From positions 3,408,001 to 3,472,000 of the forward strand of contig NZ_CP065359.1 of NCBI RefSeq assembly GCF_019904295.1: DNA of 64,000 nt, given 5' to 3'. The notes under the pieces are model-generated. The model did not search any database and was not told the DNA's origin. It saw nothing but the letters and a program-made list of their open reading frames with translations. Source of the DNA: Ruegeria sp. SCSIO 43209. Lineage in GTDB: Bacteria; Pseudomonadota; Alphaproteobacteria; Rhodobacterales; Rhodobacteraceae. Position numbers and translations under genes: made by a program. Shown here piece by piece: positions 9,105 through 17,052 of this stretch (the stretch's first letter is position 1; the number at the start of each line of letters is the position of its first letter).

Positions 9105-10250
9105 TCAAAGCCCCGTTCTGTGTGCACGTGCGGTGAAGAAAATGCCCGAGGGGCTGTCGGCCTCAATCTCGCGCAGTTTTTCAAACGTTTGCGTGTCGTA
9201 GACCATAACCTTGTTGGCGTCGCGCACGCTGATCCAGACCTCATGCCCTCGCGGAGTGAACTCCATATGCAGTACGGCAGGGCCGGGTTTGAATTCGTGA
9301 ATGATCTCCTTGGTCACAGAATCAATAACCTGAATGGTGTCGTTCAAAGGGTGGGCAAAGTTTACCCAAACCTGCCGCCCGTCAGGACGGGCCATGGCAA
9401 AGACCGGCTGACCATGGGTCTGCGTACGTCCGGTCTCGGTCAGAGTGTCGGCGTCGATCCACAGAACCTCGTGATGGCCGACGGCAGGCAGCACAAATTC
9501 GCGCCCCGTCAGCGCCCAGCCTTCGAGGTGAGGCATCTTGTAGACCGGCATCTCCTCTTGCCCGCGCCCATAGTTGGGCAGCACGCGGATGGGTTCGGGC
9601 GTCTCGGCCCAAAGGTCCAGCGCGGTCAGGCCATCCTCGCCAAACAAGCCGGTGATATAGGTGCGGCCATTTGCGGTGATCAGCGCGTCGTAAGGATTCT
9701 TGCCCATTTCGGGGATCTTGGTGATCGCGGGTGCGCCGTTGGAGAAATCAGCAATCCAGGTCTCGCCCGTGTCCCACATGGTAAAAACAAACCGGCGGCC
9801 GGGTGCATCGACCAATCCGATGGTTTTGCTATCGGTAGGAATGTCCGCGACCATCTCCAGCGTTTCCGCATCGAAGACGCGTACACCGCCAGGTTCATAA
9901 TTCGATACAGCGACCAGCTCGCCGTCATCCGAAATGGCACCGCCAATGGCGTTGCCCGCCTGCACGACCCGGTTCACGATCTGGCGGGTGACGATATCCA
10001 CCTTAGTCAAGCCGCCGTCTCGTCCAAATACATAGGCAAAGCGCTCATCGGGTGAATAGACCAGCGAGGCATGGGACAGATCGCCCAGACCTTCGATCCG
10101 CGCCAGCGCTGCGCGGTCGGATTGGTCCACCAGAAGAACCGAACCCTTGGCGCGTTCGATCACAAGTCCTAGGTCGCCGGTCGCCGTGGGTTCAGCCTGG
10201 GCGGTGGTCATCATAAGGGCGGCGGCGAGGGTAAGGATGAGCTGTTTCAT
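9105..10250 (-). CDS. nirF: NirF, haem d1 biosynthesis protein
   Basis: NirF is a periplasmic d1-binding beta-propeller protein related to the NirS propeller and required for haem d1 formation, thought to act between NirJ and NirN. The 381-residue product starts MKQLILTLAAALMMTTAQA, a signal peptide without a lipobox cysteine. It lacks a c-haem motif. The conserved histidine motif MPHLEG is present, while the LHDG motif of NirS is absent (YDALITANGR). The ATG overlaps the nirC stop as ATGA, which decided the start against an in-frame extension to 10319. Confidence 0.94.
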   Translation of the reverse strand: MKQLILTLAAALMMTTAQAEPTATGDLGLVIERAKGSVLLVDQSDRAALARIEGLGDLSHASLVYSPDERFAYVFGRDGGLTKVDIVTRQIVNRVVQAGNAIGGAISDDGELVAVSNYEPGGVRVFDAETLEMVADIPTDSKTIGLVDAPGRRFVFTMWDTGETWIADFSNGAPAITKIPEMGKNPYDALITANGRTYITGLFGEDGLTALDLWAETPEPIRVLPNYGRGQEEMPVYKMPHLEGWALTGREFVLPAVGHHEVLWIDADTLTETGRTQTHGQPVFAMARPDGRQVWVNFAHPLNDTIQVIDSVTKEIIHEFKPGPAVLHMEFTPRGHEVWISVRDANKVMVYDTQTFEKLREIEADSPSGIFFTARAHRTGL

Positions 10251-10618
10251 TGTGCCTCCTGTGCCAGCAGGTAACGGGCGATCCATTCGGCCTCTTCTTC
10301 GCTGATCAAGGGCCGCCATGGGGGCATCGCGGTGTCGGGGATGCCGTCGAGGATCACGCCGGTCAGTACCTCGGCATCGTAGTGTTCCAGTGTTTTGGAC
10401 CGCAGATCAGGGCCGAGGCCGCCTTTCAGCGATAACCCATGGCATGAGCCGCAATCCTGATGGACAAGGCGTTTCAGTGCGTTGGGGTCAAGTGTGTCAG
10501 CAGCGAAGGCCGTGGTGGCAACAAGCACTGCGGAAGTGAGAACAGCACGTGCCGCCCATCCTTTGCGTCCTCTCACAGCCGGTTGCTGTGCAGGCCTTCT
10601 GGAACAGAACTTAGCCAT
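10247..10618 (-). CDS. nirC: NirC, periplasmic monohaem cytochrome c
   Basis: NirC (cytochrome c55x) is a small electron carrier for NirS or for the last step of d1 synthesis by NirN. The 123-residue protein has a positively charged N-terminus and a signal segment ending TTAFAAD, a c-haem motif CGSCHG near residue 56, and a methionine in DTAMPPW as the probable axial ligand. It overlaps the nirE stop by 8 bp and the nirF start by 4 bp. Confidence 0.93.
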   Translation of the reverse strand: MAKFCSRRPAQQPAVRGRKGWAARAVLTSAVLVATTAFAADTLDPNALKRLVHQDCGSCHGLSLKGGLGPDLRSKTLEHYDAEVLTGVILDGIPDTAMPPWRPLISEEEAEWIARYLLAQEAQ

Positions 10619-11378
10619 GCGCCCGCTCCAAAAGGTCGGCCACAGGCCGTTCTGCGTAAAGTGAAACTACCTTGCCGATGATGAACAGCGTGGGCGCCTT
10701 AAGCCCGGCCTTGCGCACATCAGCGGCCAGCCGATCCAGCCGGGATACCATCCGGCGCTCATCAGGTGTGGTCGCTTTGCCTACCGCCAAAACCGGAGTT
10801 GAGCCGGGCAGGTTCTCGGTCATCAGTCCCATGGCGATCTGGCCGATATTGGCGACGCCCATATAGACGACCAAGGTCGAGTCCGGGTCGGCCAGACGTT
10901 TCCAATCCAGATCCAGCACCTTGTCGGCCTGTCGGTGCCCGGTGACATATTGCACCGAGGTCGCCAGCCCACGATGGGTCAGCGGCACGCCTGTCGAACA
11001 GGATGCCCCCTGCGCTGCGGTAATGCCCGGCGCGTATTCGACTGGGATGCCGTTTGCCATCAGGTGCGCGGCCTCTTCCGATCCACGCCCGAAGATCATC
11101 GGATCGCCGCCCTTGAGGCGAGCAACGGTGTGACCGGCGCTGGCTTCTTCGACGAGGATTTCGTTGATGCGATCCTGCGGCACGGTATGACACTTGGGGG
11201 CCTTCCCAACCGGGATCAGCCGTGCGCCATCAGAGTGCAGATTGAGGATATCGGCCGAGACCAGACGGTCATAGACCACCACGTCCGCCTCTTGCAGCAT
11301 CCGCAGCGCGCGCAGGGTCATCAGTTCGGGGTCACCGGGGCCTGCGCCAATCAGAAAAACCTTACCGCTCATGTGCAA
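10611..11378 (-). CDS. nirE: NirE, uroporphyrinogen III C-methyltransferase
   Basis: NirE methylates uroporphyrinogen III twice with SAM to precorrin-2, the entry step to haem d1. The 255-residue protein has the tetrapyrrole methylase motifs VFLIGAGPGDPELMT at the N-terminus, YDRLVS, LKGGDPMIFGRGSEE and a central VEYAPGITAA. It is a stand-alone SUMT without the CysG dehydrogenase domain. It is the first gene of the d1 operon and is preceded by a perfect-half Dnr/FNR box. An inner ATG two codons downstream (MSGK) is an equally good start. Confidence 0.93.
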   Translation of the reverse strand: MHMSGKVFLIGAGPGDPELMTLRALRMLQEADVVVYDRLVSADILNLHSDGARLIPVGKAPKCHTVPQDRINEILVEEASAGHTVARLKGGDPMIFGRGSEEAAHLMANGIPVEYAPGITAAQGASCSTGVPLTHRGLATSVQYVTGHRQADKVLDLDWKRLADPDSTLVVYMGVANIGQIAMGLMTENLPGSTPVLAVGKATTPDERRMVSRLDRLAADVRKAGLKAPTLFIIGKVVSLYAERPVADLLERAHG

Positions 11379-11492
11379 ACTCGCTTGGTCTGAATGTCTT
11401 CGGAGCCCGGAATTCCTGCGCGATCAGGGGACGTTGCTGGGTGAGCCGGGCGTGTCATGCGGCCAGACTGGCGTAATCGGAAAGGAACCTCC

Positions 11493-11506
11493 TTGACTAA
11501 AGTTAA
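11493..11506 (-). promoter_or_regulatory. Dnr/FNR-like box upstream of the nirE operon
   Basis: TTGAC-TAAA-GTTAA, located 115 bp from the nirE start and downstream of the cupredoxin gene. It overlaps by two bases the foot of the stem-loop that ends the nirS operon, so one operon stops where the next is switched on. Confidence 0.7.
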
Positions 11507-11534
11507 GGAGCGCGGGAATTGCCCCGCGCTCCTT
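11505..11534 (-). terminator. Stem-loop terminator of the nirS operon
   Basis: A 12-bp perfect stem (AAGGAGCGCGGG paired with CCCGCGCTCCTT, six-base loop) lies 28 bp after the cupredoxin stop. The sequence after the stem on the minus strand is only weakly T-rich (TTAACTTTAG). Confidence 0.65.
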
Positions 11535-11561
11535 TCGGCTTGCCTGTATGATTGCCTCGGC

Positions 11562-11963
11562 TCAGGGTTCGACGGTGATCATGCCGATCATGTTCTGTGT
11601 CTCCCAATGTGGGCCGCACAGATAGTCCTGCGGACCCGGGATGAGGAAGGTCAGGTCAACCGTCTCCTCAGGAAACAAACGGTCGCTTTCGGGCTCGCTG
11701 CCGTCTTTCAGTAGGACCGAGTGACTGGTGCGCTTATCGACATTCACCCAGCGCACGGTTGTGCCCGGTTTCACGGTTAGCTCGGCTGGGCAGAACGTGT
11801 ATTTGTACATCAGCACCACATCGGCATCCTCAACGGCGGAGGAGGGCTGACCGAACAGCTCGACATAGCGTTCTTCGGCTTCGGCACACAGCGCGGCGGT
11901 GTCCTCTGCCCATGCGGGCGCGGCCAGAAGCAGCAGCGCAGGGAGAAGGTGTTGGGGTTTCAT
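11562..11963 (-). CDS. Small periplasmic blue-copper protein (cupredoxin)
   Basis: The 133-residue protein has a signal peptide (MKPQHLLPALLLLAAPAWA) and a C-terminal cupredoxin fold. The type 1 copper ligands can be read as His in TSHSVLL, then Cys and His in YLCGPHW, and Met in MIGMI, an order typical of plastocyanin or azurin. Between the signal and the fold is about 30 residues with an extra CAEAEERY helix. As third gene of the nirS operon it is a plausible electron donor to NirS or NosZ, alongside c-type cytochromes; this role is inferred from position. It is not a close match to pseudoazurin as I know it. Confidence 0.85.
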   Translation of the reverse strand: MKPQHLLPALLLLAAPAWAEDTAALCAEAEERYVELFGQPSSAVEDADVVLMYKYTFCPAELTVKPGTTVRWVNVDKRTSHSVLLKDGSEPESDRLFPEETVDLTFLIPGPQDYLCGPHWETQNMIGMITVEP

Positions 11964-11990
11964 TGTCCAAGTCTCCTCTTTTAAGCGGAA

Positions 11991-12011
11991 GGGGCCGGAT
12001 TGCCCGGCCCC
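11991..12011 (-). terminator. Stem-loop between the NapC-fusion gene and the cupredoxin gene
   Basis: GGGGCCGG pairs perfectly with CCGGCCCC across a five-base loop, starting 7 bp after the upstream stop. There is no T-tract, so it may reduce read-through or protect the upstream mRNA rather than end transcription. Confidence 0.5.
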
Positions 12012-12017
12012 TCTTCC

Positions 12018-13802
12018 TTATTGTTTGACGACGTTGATGAAGGCATTGTCGTCGTCCAATGCCAGGCTGGTATCCAGCGTCACGTGGTGGAACCGTGCGG
12101 CGGCAAAGTCATCGTGGATGGCAAAGCCCACCGTATAGGTCTGACCGGCCTCCAGCGGCACGTCACCGGCTGCGCCCGAGTTCAATGGGCGGGTGAAGAC
12201 CACGGTCCACATACCTGCATCAAGGCTGGCCGAGGCGGCGATCTCACCGTCATTGACCACGCGCTGTTCCAGCAGATAGCCGTTGGTGGCGCTGCCGTCC
12301 GCGTAGACGCGCATCAGGTCCAGATAGGTGCCATCGGCCAGATACTGCTCGATCTGATCGGCGGCCTGCAGCTTGTCCCAGCCACCCAGCGCCTTACCGC
12401 GGCGGCCTTTGATCTCGACCTCGGTGCGGCTTTCGCTGATGTATTTGGTCACAGTGTCCTGCGTGCTCAGCCGACCCGAGACATCGCCATTTGCGGCAAT
12501 CGCCTCGGCACCCGGGTCAAAGGGCATGTAGCTGTTGTCTGCATGGCAGGAGGCCCAGCAGCCCACTTGATCGCCCAGCTCGATCCCTGTGCCAGTGATC
12601 ATCATGGCCACCTTGATCTGGTTGTCCGGGTCCATCTTGCCACCATCCACAAACGGGGCAGGGTTGTGACCCGCATCCGGCCATTGCAGACGGATATAGA
12701 GGGTCTCATCATCATGTGCGGCTTGAACGGTGGCGTCTATCACGCCGCGTTTGCCCGGGATCGGGGTTGGTTCCAGATCCCCACCGGCCACGATCTTGTT
12801 GCCGATCGCGTCCAGTTCGGCAGCGTGACAGGTGGTGCACTTATCTCCGCCCTTGGTCAAAGGACGTGCTCCTCCGTGGGATCTGCCGTTCTGAACCCAT
12901 TCAAACGAGGCCTGACCAGGATAGAACAGTTTCATATCTGCACCGGGGACAGCGGCCCAATCGATATTTGTGCCAACTCCGCTGCCGCCACCTGCCGGGG
13001 CTGCGGCTTCTTCGCCAGAAGCTTTGGCACGCTCTTCCGCGACGGCTGCGTCAACCGCTGCTGCGATCTGGGCCTGTACGGCCTCTTGCTGGGCTACACG
13101 CGCGGCTTTCTCAGCCTCGGCATCGGCGGCTTCTTTGGCTTCGATGCGTTCGAGACTGGCCAGATATTCGGCCGGGATTTCGCGAATGAAAGCGGGGTTC
13201 GGCGCTTCAAGCTTTTCCAGATACTCTTCGTCGGCCCGGTCGCGGGCGTCCGAGTGCGCAATCCCCTTGTGGCAGTCAATACAGGTCTGACCGACGGTCA
13301 TCGCGTTCAGGTGCTGCTGACGGGCGCGGGGTTTCTGGAACTCGGGCATCATCGACTCGAAGTCATGGCAGTTGCGGCACTCGCGCGAGTCCGTGGATTT
13401 CATCCGCTCCCATTCGTTCATAGCCAGATGTACGCGCTTGGCTTCAAACTTTTCGCGGGTGTTGATGGTGCCGACCACCTTGCCATACAGTTCTTTGGAC
13501 GCCTTGATCTTGCGGATGATCTTGTGAGTCCAATCCTTGGGCACGTGACAGTCGGAACAGACCGCGCCTACGCCCGAACGGTTCACGTCGTGGATTGTGC
13601 CGGTGTATTCTTCGTAAACGAAATCTCGCATCTCGTGGCACGAGACGCAGAATTCCTTGGTGTTGGTAGCTTCCATAGCGGTGTTGAACCCGCCCCAGAA
13701 GATGATGCCGGCGGCAAAGGCCGCAGCGATCCCGGCCACGGGCATTCCCCACAGGAAATACCGGCGCCAGATTGGTTTTTTCTTTTCCGGTTCGGAGGTC
13801 AT
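12018..13802 (-). CDS. NapC/NirT tetrahaem cytochrome fused to a C-terminal dihaem domain
   Basis: The 594-residue protein begins with a membrane anchor (residues 15-40) and a NapC/NirT quinol-oxidising domain with four haem motifs: CVSCH (about 52), CSDCH (82), CRNCH (142) and CIDCH (174). A charged Ala/Glu-rich stretch (about 200-275), likely coiled coil, leads to a C-terminal domain with CTTCH near 323 and CWASCH near 420, the latter a rare CxxxCH motif. That domain resembles the ethylbenzene-dehydrogenase-type haem-binding family (EYIRLQWPDAG-like strands, HADNSYMPF). NirT of Pseudomonas is only about 200 residues and lacks it. Its place directly after nirS suggests quinol-to-NirS electron transfer that bypasses bc1, which is inference. 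Confidence 0.9.
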   Translation of the reverse strand: MTSEPEKKKPIWRRYFLWGMPVAGIAAAFAAGIIFWGGFNTAMEATNTKEFCVSCHEMRDFVYEEYTGTIHDVNRSGVGAVCSDCHVPKDWTHKIIRKIKASKELYGKVVGTINTREKFEAKRVHLAMNEWERMKSTDSRECRNCHDFESMMPEFQKPRARQQHLNAMTVGQTCIDCHKGIAHSDARDRADEEYLEKLEAPNPAFIREIPAEYLASLERIEAKEAADAEAEKAARVAQQEAVQAQIAAAVDAAVAEERAKASGEEAAAPAGGGSGVGTNIDWAAVPGADMKLFYPGQASFEWVQNGRSHGGARPLTKGGDKCTTCHAAELDAIGNKIVAGGDLEPTPIPGKRGVIDATVQAAHDDETLYIRLQWPDAGHNPAPFVDGGKMDPDNQIKVAMMITGTGIELGDQVGCWASCHADNSYMPFDPGAEAIAANGDVSGRLSTQDTVTKYISESRTEVEIKGRRGKALGGWDKLQAADQIEQYLADGTYLDLMRVYADGSATNGYLLEQRVVNDGEIAASASLDAGMWTVVFTRPLNSGAAGDVPLEAGQTYTVGFAIHDDFAAARFHHVTLDTSLALDDDNAFINVVKQ

Positions 13803-13876
13803 ATCCGGTCTCCGTTTTGGCTTCTTTTTCTGGCCCTGGATGTCAGGCCTGTGGATTTGGCTGATGAGTCAAACGA

Positions 13877-13907
13877 GGAAAGGGCGGGCGAGGGGCCCGC
13901 CCTTTCC
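13877..13907 (-). terminator. Strong stem-loop after nirS
   Basis: A 13-bp perfect stem (GGAAAGGGCGGGC with GCCCGCCCTTTCC, five-base loop) begins 20 bp after the nirS stop and lies before the NapC-fusion gene. It lacks a T-run on the transcribed side, so partial termination or 3'-end protection that keeps nirS mRNA in excess is the likely effect. Confidence 0.65.
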
Positions 13908-13927
13908 GGTGCTGAGTACAAAACCCG

Positions 13928-15604
13928 TCAGGTGACGTGGTTCGAACGGTTGTAGACGTTGAACTTGCCGGTGGGTGCAAACAGTCCCTTCACGCGGCCG
14001 ATCTCTTCCAGCGTCTTGGCGTCGAAGATCACGATCTCTCCATTTGGCTCTTTCGAGGTCGAGCGGTTCCACTTGGACACCCAAACCTCGGATCCGTCTT
14101 GGTTGAACTCGAAGTGAACGGCGACGTTGCCTTCCTCTTCTGTGATCTGGATCGTTTTCACGATCTCACCGGTTGCCTTGTCGATGACCTGCACCGATTG
14201 CTGGATCTCAGGCTCGGGGTGCTTGGTCTGGTCGGCCCAGATGTAGTCCGAGTTCGGATGGGTCCGGATGAACAGACCGGGTCCGTCGGTTTCCACCTCA
14301 TAGCAGACCTTCCAGGCATCGTCCGGGCGGCCTTCGGGGTCGTTGCCCCAAACGGTAACCGTGCCTTCGCCCAAGTGGGTCGTACCGGCAACAGGACCGC
14401 AATTCGGGTCATCCCAGTTGGCGCCCGGGCCGGGGTGCGGCAGCGGCGCGGTATCGATCATAGCTTCCAGCTTGTGAGTCTCGGTATCGACCACGACCAT
14501 CTTGTTCGACGCGTTTGCGGCGATCTGGAAATAACGGCCGGTCGGATCAAAGAATCCGTCATGCAGGAACTTTGCGCTGTCGATCTTGTCGATACGCAGG
14601 TTGTCCAGATCGGAGTAGTCCACCTGCCACAGCTGACCGAGTTCCTTGACGGCCACGATCCACGTGGGCTCGTTCGGGGTGGTGTAGATGGCGGCCACGC
14701 GGGCCTCTTCCACATAATCCCCGTCCACGTTGTAGCCGCGGGTCGAGACAACCTTTTTCGGCTCCATGGTTTCGGCGTCGACGATGGCGAAATGAGGGGG
14801 CCAATAGGCGCCACCGATGACGTATTTACCGTCACCCGATACCGCCACGTCGCGAGCGTCATAACCAATGGTAACCTCGGCAACCAGCATGTTCTCGGGG
14901 TTCTGCCACAGGTCGATCTTGGTCATCTTCCCGTCGCGGCCCATGGTGTACCAGAAGCGGCCCGGGTTTTCCGGTTCTTCCAGTTTGTGATGTTCCGAGG
15001 CTTTCAGAACGTGCACCGCATAACCGGTCGGGATATGCGCCAGCACTTCCTTGGTGTCACCGTCGATCACGGCCACCTTGCCCACGTCACGCTCGATGAC
15101 CACGAAGAAGTTTTCCCAGTTGCGGCCATGCAGCGGCTCGGTCGGGTAGTCTTCGGGTTCGACATAGACCTTGCGGGTCGCCATCATCTGCTCAAGCGAC
15201 ATTTCTGGCGGTTGGGGCGGCTCCATCTGGATGTAGGTCGCCATATCGCGGATTTCTTCTTCGGACATCACGTCCGAGAAGTTGTTCATCCCGCCTTCGG
15301 TGCCCCATGCGATGATTTTTTCCAGCCGCTCCTGCCCCAGTTTCAGGGTGCCCGACTCGGTTACGGTACCATCGTCATTCTTCGTTTCAACCAGCGGCTC
15401 AAGGCTTTTGCCGGTTGCCCCTTTGCGCAACACACCGTGACAACCGGCGCAGCGTTCAAAGTAAAGTTGTTTTGATGATTCAAAGGCTTCCTTGCTCAGG
15501 GTTGGCTCTTCGGCAAAGACTGGCGCAGCGACGCTGCCCAGCAACATTGCCAAACCGACCCCTAAGGCGCGGCCAGTTCTGTTGTAGCTGATTCCAAGTG
15601 ACAT
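13928..15604 (-). CDS. nirS: Cytochrome cd1 nitrite reductase NirS
   Basis: NirS reduces nitrite to nitric oxide in the periplasm. The 558-residue protein has a Sec signal ending VAAPVFAEE, a cytochrome c domain with CAGCHG at residue 52, and an eight-bladed d1 propeller. The two catalytic-site histidines are visible in KFLHDGFFD and PLPHPGPG. The start at 15604 is supported by GGAGAG nine bases upstream and by the signal peptide; an in-frame extension to 15679 would run through the regulatory palindrome. Divergent from nnrS. Confidence 0.97.
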   Translation of the reverse strand: MSLGISYNRTGRALGVGLAMLLGSVAAPVFAEEPTLSKEAFESSKQLYFERCAGCHGVLRKGATGKSLEPLVETKNDDGTVTESGTLKLGQERLEKIIAWGTEGGMNNFSDVMSEEEIRDMATYIQMEPPQPPEMSLEQMMATRKVYVEPEDYPTEPLHGRNWENFFVVIERDVGKVAVIDGDTKEVLAHIPTGYAVHVLKASEHHKLEEPENPGRFWYTMGRDGKMTKIDLWQNPENMLVAEVTIGYDARDVAVSGDGKYVIGGAYWPPHFAIVDAETMEPKKVVSTRGYNVDGDYVEEARVAAIYTTPNEPTWIVAVKELGQLWQVDYSDLDNLRIDKIDSAKFLHDGFFDPTGRYFQIAANASNKMVVVDTETHKLEAMIDTAPLPHPGPGANWDDPNCGPVAGTTHLGEGTVTVWGNDPEGRPDDAWKVCYEVETDGPGLFIRTHPNSDYIWADQTKHPEPEIQQSVQVIDKATGEIVKTIQITEEEGNVAVHFEFNQDGSEVWVSKWNRSTSKEPNGEIVIFDAKTLEEIGRVKGLFAPTGKFNVYNRSNHVT

Positions 15605-15665
15605 GATCACTCTCCATTTGCTGGTGAGGCAGGTCCTAGGGTGAAACATCGCGCGTTTGTCATCC

Positions 15666-15679
15666 TTGACGAAAGTCAA
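15666..15679 (-). promoter_or_regulatory. Perfect Dnr/FNR-like palindrome upstream of nirS
   Basis: TTGAC-GAAA-GTCAA, fully symmetric in its arms, ends 62 bp from the nirS start. This is the best-matching site in the island. Confidence 0.8.
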
Positions 15680-15769
15680 CGGAGCGCGCGCAAATTGGAA
15701 ATTGACGGGCTATAATGAGCCATAAAACAAAGGGAAAACCTGAGTTTCAGGGACATGTTTGTCGGATGC

Positions 15770-15783
15770 TTGATTTCGGTTAA
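15770..15783 (+). promoter_or_regulatory. Dnr/FNR-like box upstream of nnrS
   Basis: TTGAT-TTCG-GTTAA ends 64 bp from the nnrS start. It is distinct from the nirS box about 100 bp away, so the two divergent genes each have their own site. Confidence 0.7.
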
Positions 15784-15846
15784 GTCCATCGCTGGTCGGC
15801 CTTGCTAGACCTGTACCAACAGCCATTGAGGCCGAGGAGAACAGGC

Positions 15847-17037
15847 ATGTCGGCAGTGATCGCGCGCGTATTGGGCGAGGGGTTTCGCATCTTTTTCCTG
15901 TCCGCCGGACTTTTTGGTCTGTTCGCGGGAGGCGCGTGGGGTTTTTGGTTGATGACGCAGACCGGGTTGGTCGGATACGAAGACCCAACCTATTCCATGA
16001 GTCCCCCAATGTGGCACGCGCATGAGATGATCTTTGGCTATGCCACAGCAGCTCTGGGCGGGTTCTTTCTGACGGCTGTTCCCAACTGGACCGGGACCCC
16101 AGAGGCGCGCGCTAGGTTCATCATGCTGGCCGCAGGTCTCTGGTTGGCCGGGCGGGTATCGATGTGGTTCTCCGGTGCGCTGCCGCCGGTTCTGGTCGCT
16201 GTGTTCGATCTGGTCTTTGTTCCAATTCTGGCGGCAAAGATTGCTACTCAGCTGATCCGACGCCCCAAACCGCAGAACATGGTATTCCTTTTGCTGCTCA
16301 GTGCGATCTGGATTGCCAACTTGTTAACCCATTTAGAGTGGATCGGTGTGACCAGCGATACGCTGGACATCGGATTGCGGGCGGGGTTGCTGACGCTCTG
16401 TAGCCTAATCGCGATACTTGGCGGGCGCATTACGCCAGCTTTCACCCGAAATGCGATGAAACGCGCGGGAGAGCCCGAATCCAACTGGCCTATTTCGGTA
16501 GGAACGTTTGATAAAGCCGCTATGGGGCTTGCACTGTCACTGCCGCTGAGCGTGCTCGTCTTTGGAATCGGACCTGTATCAGGCGCTATCGCGCTGATGC
16601 TTGGCGTTGCTCAGATCCTGCGCATGGCACGTTGGCGCGCACGCTGGGCACTGCGGCAGCCGATCCTGATCGCGTTGCATCTGGGGCTGGGCATGCTGGC
16701 GCTGGGCCTGATCCTGTGGGGGCTGGCAGTGCTGGGGTTCGGCAGCGAGATCGGGGCGCTGCATGTTCTGGGCATTGGTTGCGTCGGCGGCATGACCCTT
16801 GCCGTGATGAGTCGGGCCGCCCTCGGCCATAGTGGCCGTGCCCTCGTGGCCCCGCCACCCATGGCGATCGCTTACGGTTTGATGGCGGCAGCCGCAGTTT
16901 TGCGCTGGGTCGGGTCGGCGTTTGACCAGGGATATCTGGTTGCGATGCTGGCCTCAGATGGGCTGTGGATCTGCGCCATCGTCTTGTATCTGGTTGCGAT
17001 GTGGCCAGCGTTGACCGGGCCACGTCTAGCGGCCTGA
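15847..17037 (+). CDS. nnrS: NnrS family haem-copper membrane protein
   Basis: NnrS is a polytopic membrane protein that lowers stress from nitric oxide and is found with nitrite and NO reductase genes. The 396-residue product has about 12 hydrophobic segments and early conserved features (FFLSAGLFG, PPMWHAHEMIFGY with two histidines, VPNWTGTP). The start at 15847 has GAGGAGA upstream; a longer frame from 15802 is less likely. It is divergent from nirS and has its own Dnr-type box. Its biochemical action remains poorly defined. Confidence 0.95.
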   Translation: MSAVIARVLGEGFRIFFLSAGLFGLFAGGAWGFWLMTQTGLVGYEDPTYSMSPPMWHAHEMIFGYATAALGGFFLTAVPNWTGTPEARARFIMLAAGLWLAGRVSMWFSGALPPVLVAVFDLVFVPILAAKIATQLIRRPKPQNMVFLLLLSAIWIANLLTHLEWIGVTSDTLDIGLRAGLLTLCSLIAILGGRITPAFTRNAMKRAGEPESNWPISVGTFDKAAMGLALSLPLSVLVFGIGPVSGAIALMLGVAQILRMARWRARWALRQPILIALHLGLGMLALGLILWGLAVLGFGSEIGALHVLGIGCVGGMTLAVMSRAALGHSGRALVAPPPMAIAYGLMAAAAVLRWVGSAFDQGYLVAMLASDGLWICAIVLYLVAMWPALTGPRLAA

Positions 17038-17052
17038 GCAACGGTTCTTAGA

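Noticed and set aside
12000..13955. A 651-codon plus-strand open frame over the multihaem NapC fusion
   Set aside because: Antisense shadow of a gene with six haem motifs.
13937..15475. A 512-codon plus-strand open frame over nirS
   Set aside because: Antisense shadow; nirS is intact on the minus strand.
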